This document shows positions 37,309 through 45,904 of a stretch of DNA of 64,000 bases, in pieces (within the stretch, counting starts at the first letter, position 1; each line of letters opens with the position of its first letter). Origin of the DNA: Nonomuraea gerenzanensis (lineage in GTDB: Bacteria; Actinomycetota; Actinomycetes; Streptosporangiales; Streptosporangiaceae); assembly GCF_020215645.1 (NCBI RefSeq), contig NZ_CP084058.1, positions 248,001 through 312,000 on the forward strand. Direction: 5' to 3'. The position numbers and the translations under genes are program-made. Under the pieces are notes generated by a model that worked only from the letters and a program-made list of their open reading frames with translations, did no database searches and was not told where the DNA came from.

Positions 37309-37839
37309 TCAGGCGATTTGGGCCTCCCCGGCCCTGGAGATGATCTCGTCCACGGTCTCCTCGACGCTCTGCCGGGAGGTGTCGAGCCAGAGGCCGAGGC
37401 GCGGTGTCTGCTCCCGAAGCGCCGCGTCTAGCTGGGCGATCGTCCAGCCGCCCGCGTAGCCGGTCTTGGGACGGGCGGCCTCGCGGCGCGCCACCTCGGC
37501 CGGGTCGGGGGCCAGGACGATCACGTGCAAGGGACGCGTACGGATGAGCTTCGTGAACAGCTCCAAATCCCCACCGAGAATGACATCTTGAACTATTGGT
37601 GTGAATCCGGCGTCAAAATACAGATCCGCTGTTTTAGCTGCGATTCGGTAACGAAGATGAAGCTGGAGCACCGACTCGTCGGTCAATTCCGGTGTCATCT
37701 CGGCGCGCCCGCCCACCACCATGCGCCGGAAGGTGTCGCCGCGCACGTGGGCCGAGCGCGGCAGGCGCTCGGCCAGGGCCTGGGCCACGGTGGACTTGCC
37801 GGCCGCCGAGACCCCCGTGATCAGGACGGCCCCTCTCAC
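37309..37839 (-). CDS. P-loop AAA-type small kinase (phosphotransferase-like)
   Basis: This 176-aa protein has Walker A GVSAAGKST at residues 7-15, then HVRGDTFRRMVVGG, FTPIVQDVILGGD, LHVIVLAPDPAEVARRE and a C-terminal helix. The order resembles chloramphenicol-phosphotransferase-like and other small AAA kinases. The substrate is unknown. GTG 37839 overlaps the lysS TGA (GTGA), so the two genes are coupled. The middle of the gene (about 37560-37690) is close to 50% G+C, much lower than its surroundings. That hints at a foreign origin or special codon choice for residues 50-90. Confidence 0.75.
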   Translation of the reverse strand: MRGAVLITGVSAAGKSTVAQALAERLPRSAHVRGDTFRRMVVGGRAEMTPELTDESVLQLHLRYRIAAKTADLYFDAGFTPIVQDVILGGDLELFTKLIRTRPLHVIVLAPDPAEVARREAARPKTGYAGGWTIAQLDAALREQTPRLGLWLDTSRQSVEETVDEIISRAGEAQIA

Positions 37840-39458
37840 GCGCCGACCAGCTTGCGCACCCGGTCGGCGCCCACCGCCATCAGCAGCGTGGGCAGCCTGG
37901 GGCCGGTGTCGGAGCCGACGAGCAGGCGGTAGAGCAGGGTGAAGAACGCCCGCTGCGCCGCCTTCATCTCGGGCGTCGGCTTGGCGTCCACCGGCAGGCC
38001 CGCCTGGAGCTTGGGCACGCCGTACACCAGAGCGGTCAGCCCCTCCAGCGTCCAGTCGTCGAGGCCGTCGGCCAGCAGCCGCAGCCCCTCGCGCTCGCCA
38101 GGCCCGAGGGAGTCGAGCAGGTCCTGGTCCGGCGACTCCCGCACCCGGGTGCGCTGGTCGGCGGGCAGGTGCAGCTCCACCCAGCGCTCGGCCCTGGCCA
38201 GACGGGGACGGGCCGCGTCGAGCGTCTCGACGCCGTCGAGGTCGCGCAGGATGCGCAGGGTCTGCTCGGCGTGCCCCGTCGTGATGTCCACGACCGAGGC
38301 CAGCGTGCGGTAGGCGACCGGGTGCGGCGTGCCGGGCAGCGGGCCCGCGGCCGTGCTCACCGCCCGGTTGTAGGCGGCCAGCTCGGCGGGCTGGGCCTGC
38401 CCGGCGGCCACCTTGCGGCCCAGGGTGTCCCACTCGTCGTAGAGGCGCTGGATCTCCTGGTCGAAGGCGATCTTGAAGGACTGGGCCGGCTTGCGGCGGG
38501 CGTACAACCAGCGCAGCAGCGGCGCCTCCATGATCTCCAGCGCGTCGGACGGGATCGGCACGCCGCCCTTGGAGCTGCTCATCTTGGCCATGCCGGTGAT
38601 GCCGACGAAGGCGTACATCGGGCCGATCGGCTGTTGCCCGCCGAACACCTCGCCGACGAGCTGGCCGCCCACGATCCACGCCGAGCCTGGCGAGTGGTGG
38701 TCGACCCCGGACGGCTCGAAGATCACTCCCTCGTACGCCCAGCGCATCGGCCAGTCGACCTTCCACACCAGCTTGCCCCGGTCGTGCTCGGCCAGCCGCA
38801 CGGTCTCGCCGAAGCCGCACTCGCAGGTGTAGGCCAGCTCGGTCGTCTCGTCGTCGTAGGCGGTGACGGTGGTCAGGTCGCGCTCGCACAGGTCGCAGTA
38901 CGGCTTGTACGGGAAGTAGTCCTCGGGCTCCTGCTTCGCCTCGCCGGACTGCTTGAGCCGGTAACGCGCCAGCACGGCGTCGATCCTGGCCCGCTCGCGC
39001 ACGGCGGTCAGGATCTGCTCCCGGTAGGCCCCCGAGGTGTACTGCTCGGTCTGGCTGATGGCGTGGTACTCCACGCCCAGCTCGGCCAGGGCCGCGACCA
39101 GCGGCGCCTTGAAGTGCTCCGCCCAGTTGGCGTGCGTGCTGCCGGGCGGGGCGGGCACCGAGGTCAGTGGCTTGCCGATGTGCTCGGCCCACGACGGGTC
39201 GATGCCCGCCGGCACCCTGCGGAAGCGGTCGTAGTCGTCCCAGGAGAGCAGGTGCACGCACTCCAGGCCGCGCCGCCTGATCTCGTCGGCGACCAGGTGC
39301 GGCGTCATCACCTCGCGCAGGTTGCCCAGGTGGATCGGGCCCGACGGGCTCAGCCCGGAGGCGCAGACGATCGTCTTGCCCGAGGCGCGACGCTCCGCCT
39401 CGGAGATCACGTCGTCCGCGAACCTGGAGACCCAGTCGGTCTCGGCACTGTCAGCCAT
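37836..39458 (-). CDS. lysS: Class I lysyl-tRNA synthetase
   Basis: This 540-aa protein is the archaeal-type class I LysRS, not the usual class II enzyme. SGLSPSGPIHLGNLREV carries the HIGH-like HLGN. ITGMAKMSSSKGG carries the KMSKS loop. A Cys pair set (CDLC, CEC) between them is the zinc insertion. The C-terminal helix-bundle anticodon domain is present. It charges tRNA-Lys with lysine. Class I LysRS occurs in some actinomycetes alone or beside class II. Only this copy is visible here. The start is ATG 39458. The gene is first in a pair with the small kinase. Confidence 0.93.
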   Translation of the reverse strand: MADSAETDWVSRFADDVISEAERRASGKTIVCASGLSPSGPIHLGNLREVMTPHLVADEIRRRGLECVHLLSWDDYDRFRRVPAGIDPSWAEHIGKPLTSVPAPPGSTHANWAEHFKAPLVAALAELGVEYHAISQTEQYTSGAYREQILTAVRERARIDAVLARYRLKQSGEAKQEPEDYFPYKPYCDLCERDLTTVTAYDDETTELAYTCECGFGETVRLAEHDRGKLVWKVDWPMRWAYEGVIFEPSGVDHHSPGSAWIVGGQLVGEVFGGQQPIGPMYAFVGITGMAKMSSSKGGVPIPSDALEIMEAPLLRWLYARRKPAQSFKIAFDQEIQRLYDEWDTLGRKVAAGQAQPAELAAYNRAVSTAAGPLPGTPHPVAYRTLASVVDITTGHAEQTLRILRDLDGVETLDAARPRLARAERWVELHLPADQRTRVRESPDQDLLDSLGPGEREGLRLLADGLDDWTLEGLTALVYGVPKLQAGLPVDAKPTPEMKAAQRAFFTLLYRLLVGSDTGPRLPTLLMAVGADRVRKLVGA

Positions 39459-39498
39459 CGCGCCATTCTTGCGGGTCCGCTCGATTCAAGCCAACGCG

Positions 39499-39753
39499 TC
39501 ACCGATCATCCGGCTCCTGCGGCTCGACGCGCGGGTCCGAGAAGACGTCCACGACGTCCGGGGGGATCCGCCCGGCCGCCAGGTCGGCGGCCAGCCGGCG
39601 GGCCGCCTCCTCGGTGACGCGCAGCACCCGCAGCCCCGGCGCCAGCGCCACCAGGCCGTAGCCGGCGTCGGCGTCCTCGCCGGACAGGCCCAGCAGGCGC
39701 AGGGCGTCGGCGAGGGTGGCCTCCGGTGGCAGCCGCACCTGGATCATGGCCAT
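39499..39753 (-). CDS. 84-aa protein encoded after the S8 protease
   Basis: This small acidic protein (MAMIQVRLPPEATLADALRL...) starts 14 nt after the protease stop on the same strand, so the two genes are certainly co-transcribed. An N-terminal beta-strand is followed by helices and a strand with LVALAPGLRVLRVTEEAARR. The C-terminal tail is Asp/Pro/Glu-rich. The sequence is not a known inhibitor motif. By position it could be an inhibitor, chaperone or substrate adaptor of the protease; that is inference. A GTG or ATG six bases further in is possible. Confidence 0.65.
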   Translation of the reverse strand: MAMIQVRLPPEATLADALRLLGLSGEDADAGYGLVALAPGLRVLRVTEEAARRLAADLAAGRIPPDVVDVFSDPRVEPQEPDDR

Positions 39754-39767
39754 GTCAGCCGGCCAGG

Positions 39768-41117
39768 TCAGGCGGCGCGGTTGCGGTTGTGCCTGCCGAG
39801 GGCGGCCAGGATGGCGGGCGGGTCGATGACGCCGAAGCCGTAGTCGTGGTCGAAGCCGACCGTGCTGCGGTCGTCGGCGGTGCGGTGCAGCAGCGTGCGC
39901 AGCTGCGCGGGCGACAGCTCGGCCGCGGAGCGCTGCGTGCGCACGGCGGCCACCACCCCGGCGGCCACGGGGCAGGCGGTGGAGGTGCCGGTGTCGGCGG
40001 CGCCGACGGCCTCGGAGCCGGCGAAGTGCGTGTAGGCGCACAGGTCGGGCTTGCGCTCCGACAGCCGCCCCGGCCCCTGCGAGGAGTAGCCGACCCGCTC
40101 GCCCCGCGTGTCGACGCCGCCGACCGACAGCACGCTCGGGTGCGAGTTGGCGCCCGCGATCGACCGGTCGGTGAAGCCGCACCGCCCGTCGGGACACTCG
40201 CGCCCGCAGTTGCCCGCCGAGAACAGGATGTCGGCGCCCGCCCCCTCCAGGCTGCCGACGATCACGTTGAACGGGTGCGCCGGGTTGTCGGAGTAGTTGC
40301 CGGGATGGCCGGGCGGGAAGTCCATGTCCGGCGAGAACAGGCCCCAGCTGTTGGAGACCACCAGGGACCTGGAGTCGGCCGGCATCGCCTGGAGGACGGT
40401 GTTCAGGTGGGAGTAGGCGGCCACCGCGTCCGACAGCAGGCCGTCGGCGGTCGGGCCGGGCTTGCGGCTGAGCAGGACCGGGATGTCGAGCAGGGTCGCC
40501 TTGGGCGCGGCGATCAGGGCGTCGAAGGCGCACATGGAGCCGTGGTTGACCGGATACCGGCCCGGCGCCTTCTCCACGCCCGGCGGGCTCCAGCTCCGGT
40601 CGGCGTCGATGGTCACGTCGTGGCCGATGCGGGCGGCCACGTGGTCGGCGTTGATGCCGGTGTCGACGATCGCGATGGCCACGCCCTCGCCGTCGTGGCC
40701 GGCCGACCACAGGTCGTAGGTGTGCAGCAGCCGCCTCACCTCCTCCCAGTCGCCCACCGGGCCGCTGTCGCCGCAGGTCGGGTGGGAGTGGATGACCGGG
40801 TCGGCGAAGACGCCGGCGACCTCGCGCACCGCGGAGGACAGCAGCGAGGTGCGGGTGGTGAGCTCGGCGTCGGAGATCTCGCCGCGGACGAGCACGGAGG
40901 CGTCCTCCGGCGCCATCGAGAAGCGCACCCGCTGGTGCAGGGAGAGCGGGGCGCCGGTGGCCGAGACCGGCCTGGGCACCGCCACCGGTGTGAACCCCTG
41001 GTCGAGGAGGACTCCGGGGAGCTCGGCGACCACGTCGGAGACCGCGCTGCGGACGCCGGGGTCGATGACCGACGCGACGACGTGGGGGGCCGGGCGGAGC
41101 TGGATCAGGACGCGCAT
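39768..41117 (-). CDS. S8 (subtilisin-like) serine protease without signal peptide
   Basis: This 449-aa protein has an N-terminal region of about 120 residues (MRVLIQLRPAPHVVASVIDP...) that resembles no classical pro-domain I know. The subtilase fold follows with the triad D152 (AIAIVDTGI), H192 (NHGSMCAF) and S379 (GTSTACPVAAG), and oxyanion N303 (FSAGNCG). NHGSMCAF is an unusual form of the HGTHVA motif. No secretion signal or membrane anchor is present, so the enzyme should act in the cytoplasm unless exported otherwise. GAAGGGGA lies five bases before the ATG. An 8-bp inverted repeat (41136-41165) sits directly upstream. Confidence 0.88.
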   Translation of the reverse strand: MRVLIQLRPAPHVVASVIDPGVRSAVSDVVAELPGVLLDQGFTPVAVPRPVSATGAPLSLHQRVRFSMAPEDASVLVRGEISDAELTTRTSLLSSAVREVAGVFADPVIHSHPTCGDSGPVGDWEEVRRLLHTYDLWSAGHDGEGVAIAIVDTGINADHVAARIGHDVTIDADRSWSPPGVEKAPGRYPVNHGSMCAFDALIAAPKATLLDIPVLLSRKPGPTADGLLSDAVAAYSHLNTVLQAMPADSRSLVVSNSWGLFSPDMDFPPGHPGNYSDNPAHPFNVIVGSLEGAGADILFSAGNCGRECPDGRCGFTDRSIAGANSHPSVLSVGGVDTRGERVGYSSQGPGRLSERKPDLCAYTHFAGSEAVGAADTGTSTACPVAAGVVAAVRTQRSAAELSPAQLRTLLHRTADDRSTVGFDHDYGFGVIDPPAILAALGRHNRNRAA

Positions 41118-41135
41118 GGGATCCCCTTCGGAGTG

Positions 41136-41165
41136 CTGTTACGAAACGATTACTCAACGTAACAG
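41136..41165. promoter_or_regulatory. Inverted repeat CTGTTACG-N14-CGTAACAG upstream of the S8 protease
   Basis: CTGTTACG (41136-41143) and CGTAACAG (41158-41165) are exact inverted copies in an AT-rich patch 19 nt before the protease ATG. This overlaps the expected promoter zone and looks like an operator for a dimeric regulator. Confidence 0.55.
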
Positions 41166-41247
41166 TGCCCCGCCCGGAAGGTGATGACTCCTTTGTGTAA
41201 GGATGAAGTGACTTTCCGTGGACGGCGAGCGCCCGCCGCCCACGGCG

Positions 41248-42351
41248 TCAGGACAGGGTGGCGGCGTACGGGTCCCAGCCCTCGGGCAGCGGCTCCGGCG
41301 TGGCCACCGTGGAGCCCACGGTCCTGAACTCCGCGCGCTCGCCCGACTCGGTGATGGCCGTCATCAGCTCCAGCACGTGCCTGGCCAGCTCGCCCGACGC
41401 GCGGTGCGGCGTGCCGGCGCGGATCGACCTGGCCAGGTCGAGCACGCCGATGCCGCGCCCCGCCGTGGTGCCCGACAGCGGCAGCTCCCGCCAGTCGAGG
41501 TCGTTCGGCCCGCGGGCCAGCAACGGGCCGTCGAAGGTGTTGGGGTCCGGCAGTGACAGGGCGCCCTCGGTGCCGATGATCTCGATCATGCGGCGGTTGA
41601 CGGCCGAGTCGAAGCTGAACGTGGCCGTCGCCGTGGCCGAGCCGGGGAAGTCCAGCAGGGCGTTGACGTGGGTGGACACCTCCACGGGGAACAGGGTGCC
41701 CGCCTTGGGCCCCGAGCCGATGACGCGCTGCTCGCGGGCCTTGCGTGTGCCGGCCGCCACCCGGGTGACGGGGCCGAGCATGGACACCAGCGCGGTCAGG
41801 TAGTAGGGGCCCAGGTCGAACAGGGGGCCGCCGCCCCGCGCGTACAGGAACTCCGGGCTGGGGTGCCACGACTCAGGGCCGAGGCTCTGCGTGGCAGCCG
41901 TGACGGCGACCGGCTCGCCGACGGCGCCCGCGCGCAGGGCGTGCACGGCCGACTGCAGCCCGGCGCCGAGGAAGGTGTCGGGGGCGCCGCCCACCCGCAG
42001 CCCCCGCTGCTCGGCCTCGGCCATCACCTTGGCGGCCTCGTCCAGGTCCATGGCCAGGGGCTTCTCCCCGTACACGTGCTTGCCGGCGCGCAGCGACTCC
42101 AGCGCGACGGCCGCGTGCGCGGCCGGGATCGTGAGGTTGACGACCAGCTCCACCTCGGCCAGGGAGAGCACGGCGCCCAGGGTGCCGGACACCCGGACGT
42201 CGTGCTCCCTGGCCACGGCGGCGGCCCGGTCGGTGTCGAGGTCCGCGACGGCGACCACGCGCACGTCGGGGAAGGCGTTGAGATTGCGGAGGTATTGGCC
42301 GCTGATGACTCCGGCGCCGACGATGGCGACGCCGACCGGGCCGTTGCTCAA
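41248..42351 (-). CDS. Gfo/Idh/MocA-family oxidoreductase
   Basis: This 367-aa NAD(P)-dependent sugar dehydrogenase-type protein starts VGVAIVGAGVISGQYLRNL (Rossmann loop). GKHVYGEKPLAMDLDEAAK carries the catalytic-region EKP motif. The C-terminal alpha/beta domain includes GGGPLFDLGPYYLTALV and the usual His-poor variant of the GGG/DxGxH region (DLGPY). Substrates are sugars, inositols or related polyols. Its TTG start overlaps the stop of the isomerase gene (TTGA), with GGAGAG just upstream. It is third in the xylA operon, so it probably oxidises a sugar product of that pathway. Confidence 0.88.
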   Translation of the reverse strand: MSNGPVGVAIVGAGVISGQYLRNLNAFPDVRVVAVADLDTDRAAAVAREHDVRVSGTLGAVLSLAEVELVVNLTIPAAHAAVALESLRAGKHVYGEKPLAMDLDEAAKVMAEAEQRGLRVGGAPDTFLGAGLQSAVHALRAGAVGEPVAVTAATQSLGPESWHPSPEFLYARGGGPLFDLGPYYLTALVSMLGPVTRVAAGTRKAREQRVIGSGPKAGTLFPVEVSTHVNALLDFPGSATATATFSFDSAVNRRMIEIIGTEGALSLPDPNTFDGPLLARGPNDLDWRELPLSGTTAGRGIGVLDLARSIRAGTPHRASGELARHVLELMTAITESGERAEFRTVGSTVATPEPLPEGWDPYAATLS

Positions 42352-43091
42352 GAGCTCTCCAAGGAGGTGAGGTAGGCGTGGCTGTCCGCGAGCGCGGCGA
42401 AGATGTCGGTCGCGCACTCGTCCAGCTCGACGATGCGCCACGCGGCGGGGGCGGCGGCGAGGATCCGCGGCACCGGCATCACGCCCGCGCCCACCGCGAC
42501 GTGCGGCTCGCCCTTGACCCCCGGGCCGTCCTTGACGTGCAGCGCGTCCACCCGCTCCGACAGGCGGCCGAGCAGGGCGGGCACGTCGGCGCCGCCCACG
42601 GCCGCCCAGTAGGTGTCGATCTCCAGGAACACCTGCGGGGCGAGCAGGTCGGCCAGCACCTCGATGGCGTGCCGGCCGTCCACCCGCGGCTCGATCTCCC
42701 ACCAGTGGTTGTGGTAGCCGATCCGCATGCCGTACGCGGCGGCCTGCTCGCCCAGGGTGTTGAGCAGGTCGGCCGTGCGCGCCAGGCCGTCGCGGGTGGT
42801 GAACTCCTCCTCGGCGATGCCGCCCGGGATGATCACCTTGTCGGTGCCCACCGTGGCGATCGCGTCGAAGACCTTCGCGGGCTCCTGGCTGAGCAGCGCG
42901 TACGCGTGCGTGCCCGACACGCTGAGCCCGAGGTCGTCGGCGACCCGGCGGAAGCCCTCCGGGTCGGCTGTGGGGTCGTAGGGCTCGACGGCCCGGTATC
43001 CGATCTCCGCGATCCGGCTGAGCACGGCGTCGCGGTCGGCGGCCAACTCGTCTCTGACGGTGTAGAGCTGGACACTGATCGGTCGGGTCAT
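42348..43091 (-). CDS. Sugar phosphate isomerase/epimerase (TIM barrel)
   Basis: This 247-aa AP-endonuclease-2-like TIM barrel starts [20 protein letters not shown]. Metal ligands appear in IGYHNHWWE (Glu/His), [13 protein letters not shown] (Asp) and ALHVKDG (His/Asp). The C-terminal ELDECATD carries the last acidic residue. Such proteins isomerise or epimerise ketoses, inosose or similar compounds with divalent metal. The ATG overlaps the xylA TGA and the stop overlaps the next gene, so translation is coupled along the operon. Confidence 0.87.
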   Translation of the reverse strand: MTRPISVQLYTVRDELAADRDAVLSRIAEIGYRAVEPYDPTADPEGFRRVADDLGLSVSGTHAYALLSQEPAKVFDAIATVGTDKVIIPGGIAEEEFTTRDGLARTADLLNTLGEQAAAYGMRIGYHNHWWEIEPRVDGRHAIEVLADLLAPQVFLEIDTYWAAVGGADVPALLGRLSERVDALHVKDGPGVKGEPHVAVGAGVMPVPRILAAAPAAWRIVELDECATDIFAALADSHAYLTSLESS

Positions 43092-44239
43092 CCGCGTACC
43101 CCCATGAGGTGCTCCAGCGCGAGCTGGTTGAGCCGGGTGAAGTGGAAGCCGCGGGCGGCGGCGGCCTCGACGTCGAAGTCGTCCTTGGCCAGGTCCTGCC
43201 AGGTCTCGCCGGCGGCCAGCGTGGGCTGGGCCAGCTCGTCCACGCGGGAGGCGCGCAGGGCCTCCTGGACCTCGGGGTCGGCGCGGAAGACGCGCGACTT
43301 CTCCTTGAGGATCAGGTACGTGCGCATGTTCGCCGCGGCCGAGTCCCACACGTCCTGGGGGTCGTCGGTGCGCAGCGGCTTGTAGTCGAAGACGAGCGGC
43401 CCGTCGTAGCCGTGCGTCTCCAGCAGGTCCACCAGGAAGAACGCGCTCTTCAGGTCGCCGTGGCCGAAGATCAGGTCCTGGTCGTACTTGGGGCCGTGCT
43501 GGCCGTTGAGGTCGATGTGGAAGAGCTTGCCGTGCCACAGGGCCTGGGCGATGCCGTGCACGAAGTTGAGCCCGGCCATCTGCTCGTGGCCGACCTCGGG
43601 GTTGACGCCCACCATCTCGGGGTGCTCCAGCTCGTTGATCAGGGCCAGGGCGTGGCCGATCGTGGGCAGGAGGATGTCGCCGCGGGGCTCGTTCGGCTTG
43701 GGCTCGATGGCGAAGCGGATGTCGTAGCCCTTGTCGATGACGTACTGGCAGATGACGTCGAGGGCCTCCTTGTAGCGGCCCATCGCGGCCTTGACGTCCT
43801 TGGCGGCGTCGGACTCGGCGCCCTCGCGCCCGCCCCAGCACACGTACGTCCTCGCGCCGAGCGAGGCGGCCAGGTCGAGGTTGCGCATGACCTTGCGCAG
43901 GGCGTAGCGGCGCACGTCGCGGTCGTTGCTGGTGAAGGCGCCGTCCTTGAACACCGGGTGGGTGAACAGGTTCGTGGTGGCCGCGGGGACCTTCATGCCG
44001 GTCTCGTCGAGGGCCTTCCTGAAGGCGGCGATGGCCTTGTCGCGGTCGGGCTCGACGGCGAGCAGGTCGTCGTCGTGGAAGCTGACGCCGTGGGCGCCCA
44101 GCTCGGACAGGCGGTGGACGGTCTCGACCGGGTCGAGGGCGGGGCGGGAGGCGTCGCCGAACGGGTCGCGCGCCTGCCAGCCCACGGTCCAGAGGCCGAA
44201 GGTGAACCGGTCGTCAGGGGTCGGTGTGAAATTAGGCAT
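43088..44239 (-). CDS. xylA: Xylose isomerase
   Basis: This 383-aa enzyme interconverts D-xylose and D-xylulose (also glucose/fructose) with two divalent metals. [10 protein letters not shown] carries the catalytic His and Asp. [19 protein letters not shown] is the xylose-isomerase signature. Metal ligands lie in [42 protein letters not shown] and FDYKPLRT. Length is that of the actinobacterial class I enzyme. I chose ATG 44239 because GAAGGA stands five bases before it. The in-frame ATG 44245 lies inside that sequence. No xylulokinase (xylB) is adjacent. The divergent ROK gene and the palindrome between them indicate sugar-dependent control. Confidence 0.95.
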   Translation of the reverse strand: MPNFTPTPDDRFTFGLWTVGWQARDPFGDASRPALDPVETVHRLSELGAHGVSFHDDDLLAVEPDRDKAIAAFRKALDETGMKVPAATTNLFTHPVFKDGAFTSNDRDVRRYALRKVMRNLDLAASLGARTYVCWGGREGAESDAAKDVKAAMGRYKEALDVICQYVIDKGYDIRFAIEPKPNEPRGDILLPTIGHALALINELEHPEMVGVNPEVGHEQMAGLNFVHGIAQALWHGKLFHIDLNGQHGPKYDQDLIFGHGDLKSAFFLVDLLETHGYDGPLVFDYKPLRTDDPQDVWDSAAANMRTYLILKEKSRVFRADPEVQEALRASRVDELAQPTLAAGETWQDLAKDDFDVEAAAARGFHFTRLNQLALEHLMGVRG

Positions 44240-44256
44240 TTCCATCCTTCGCGGGC

Positions 44257-44279
44257 TTTAGTCCATAATCTGTATTAAT
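44257..44279. promoter_or_regulatory. Candidate ROK/XylR operator between xylA and the regulator gene
   Basis: An AT-rich imperfect inverted repeat (TTTAGT near 44257-44262 with ATTAAT at 44274-44279) occupies the 55-nt divergent gap. It is a natural site for the ROK repressor and overlaps both promoters. Confidence 0.5.
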
Positions 44280-44294
44280 CCTGAGGAGGTGGGC

Positions 44295-45440
44295 ATGGTG
44301 TCGTCAAGAGGGGTCCGGCATGATTCCATGCGCGCCCGTAACCTGGCCGTAGTGCTGGCGACCATCCACCGGTCAGGACCGCACACCCGCGCGGCGCTGG
44401 CGGAGCGGACCGGGCTCACCAAGACCACCGTATCCAGCCTGGTCGCGGACCTGTTGGAGGCGGGCGTGGTGACCGAGAGCGGCACCGTGCGCGGCGGCGA
44501 GCGGGGGCGGCCCGGCGTGGCGGTCAGCCTGAGCGGGCACCGGGTGGCCGCGCTGGGGCTGGAGATCAACATCGACTACCTGGCGGCGTGCGTGGTGGAC
44601 CTCACGCGTACGGTGCGGCTGCGGCGGGTCCGCCCGGCCGACAACCGCAACTCCGACCCCGCCGAGATCCTGGAGGCGCTGCGCGGCCTGGTCAAGGAGA
44701 TCACCGCCGAGGCCGAGGAGGCCGGGCTGCGGGTCATCGGCGCGGCGCTCGCCGTGCCCGGCACGGTCGAGGGCGGGGTGCTGCGCAGCGCGCCGCACCT
44801 CGGCTGGCGGGACGTGCGCGTGGCGGGCCTGGTGGACCTGCCGTTCGAGATGGACAACGAGGCCAACCTGGCGGCGCTGGGCGAATTGTGGTTCGGGGCC
44901 AGGGAGCCCGACTTCCTCTACGTGTCCGGCGAGATCGGCATCGGCGCCGGCCTGGTGGTCGAAGGCGCGGTGTTCAGGGGCACGTTCGGGCTGGCGGGCG
45001 AGCTGGGGCACGTGGTCGTGGTGCCGGACGGGCCGGTGTGCCGGTGCGGCGGGCGGGGCTGCCTGGAGGTGTACGCGGGCCAGGACGCGTTGCTCGGCGA
45101 GGTGGCCTCGGTCGGCGAGCTGGTCGCGCGGCTGGAGTCGGGCGACCCGCGGGCGCGGGAGGCGTGCGAGCGGGCCGGGCACGCGCTCGGCGTGGCGCTC
45201 ACCTCGGCCGTGCACCTGCTCGACCCGGGCCGGATCGTGCTCGGCGGCGTCTTCGCGCCGCTGTTCCGCTGGCTGGAGGGGCCGGTGTCGGCGGGGATGC
45301 GGGCCAGGCTGGGGCAGATGCGGGGGGCGCCGCCCGCGCTCGTGGTCTCGGGGACGGGGGGCGACGCGGCCGTGCTGGGGGCGGCCGGGTCGATCATCCA
45401 GAAGGTCCTGGCGGAGCCCGTCCAGCTACTGGGGCTGTAA
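44295..45440 (+). CDS. ROK-family transcriptional repressor (XylR-like)
   Basis: This 381-aa protein has an N-terminal winged helix at about residues 15-65 (IHRSGPHTRAALAERTGLT, TTVSSLVADLLEAGVV). The ROK sugar-kinase-like domain follows: ALGLEINIDYLAACVVDL, FGLAGELGHVVV and the zinc motif CRCGGRGCLEVYAG. The kinase-type Asp of the ROK fold appears in FEMDNEANLAALGE. It most likely represses the divergent xylA operon until xylose or another sugar binds. ATG 44295 follows GAGGAGGT. GTG 44298 is an alternative. Confidence 0.88.
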   Translation: MVSSRGVRHDSMRARNLAVVLATIHRSGPHTRAALAERTGLTKTTVSSLVADLLEAGVVTESGTVRGGERGRPGVAVSLSGHRVAALGLEINIDYLAACVVDLTRTVRLRRVRPADNRNSDPAEILEALRGLVKEITAEAEEAGLRVIGAALAVPGTVEGGVLRSAPHLGWRDVRVAGLVDLPFEMDNEANLAALGELWFGAREPDFLYVSGEIGIGAGLVVEGAVFRGTFGLAGELGHVVVVPDGPVCRCGGRGCLEVYAGQDALLGEVASVGELVARLESGDPRAREACERAGHALGVALTSAVHLLDPGRIVLGGVFAPLFRWLEGPVSAGMRARLGQMRGAPPALVVSGTGGDAAVLGAAGSIIQKVLAEPVQLLGL

Positions 45441-45452
45441 GCGGACATTCCG

Positions 45453-45458
45453 TACTAT
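45453..45458 (+). promoter_or_regulatory. -10 box TACTAT
   Basis: TACTAT lies 6 nt before GTG 45465, consistent with a leaderless transcript for the acetyltransferase gene. Confidence 0.5.
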
Positions 45459-45464
45459 GTCGGG

Positions 45465-45902
45465 GTGAAGATCGAGGAGCGCGCCGTCGCGGACCCCGAG
45501 CTCGCCGCCCTGCTCGACGCGGCCTTCGCGGAGCTGGTCGCCCGCTACGGGGCCGAGGGCCGCTCGCAGGTGAAGGAGGGCGCCCGGTACCTGGTGGCCT
45601 CCCTGGACGGGCAGGCCGTCGGCTGCGGCGCGGTGCAGCCGGTGGACGCCGTCACCGGGGAGCTCAAGCGCATGTACGTGGTCCCCGGGCAGCGCGGGCG
45701 CGGCATCGCCACCTCCCTGCTGTCGGCCCTGGAGGACCTGGCCAGGAGCCTCGGCTACGAGCGGCTGCGGCTGGCGACCGGGCTGCGCCAGCCCGAGGCC
45801 ATCGCCCTGTACGAGCGGTGCGCGTACACGCTGACCGAGCCGTACGGCCGGTACGTGGACGCGCCGCTGACCCGCTGCTACGCGAAGGCACTGACGCCGT
45901 AG
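45465..45902 (+). CDS. GNAT-family N-acetyltransferase
   Basis: This 145-aa single-domain acetyltransferase has LKRMYVVPGQRGRGIATSLL (motif A, Q-x-x-G-x-G/A) at about residues 66-85, and a C-terminal ALYERCAYTLTEPYG (motif B with the conserved Tyr). The acceptor substrate is unknown. The GTG start fits the -10 spacing. It lies 24 nt after the ROK gene in the same direction. Its 3' end borders a remnant of a glycosidase gene on the other strand. Confidence 0.85.
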   Translation: MKIEERAVADPELAALLDAAFAELVARYGAEGRSQVKEGARYLVASLDGQAVGCGAVQPVDAVTGELKRMYVVPGQRGRGIATSLLSALEDLARSLGYERLRLATGLRQPEAIALYERCAYTLTEPYGRYVDAPLTRCYAKALTP

Positions 45903-45904
45903 GG

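Noticed and set aside
39499..41117. Toxin-antitoxin system formed by the S8 protease and the 84-aa protein.
   Set aside because: Gene order (large gene first) and lack of any toxin motif do not support this. It is kept only as a protease plus partner of unknown role.
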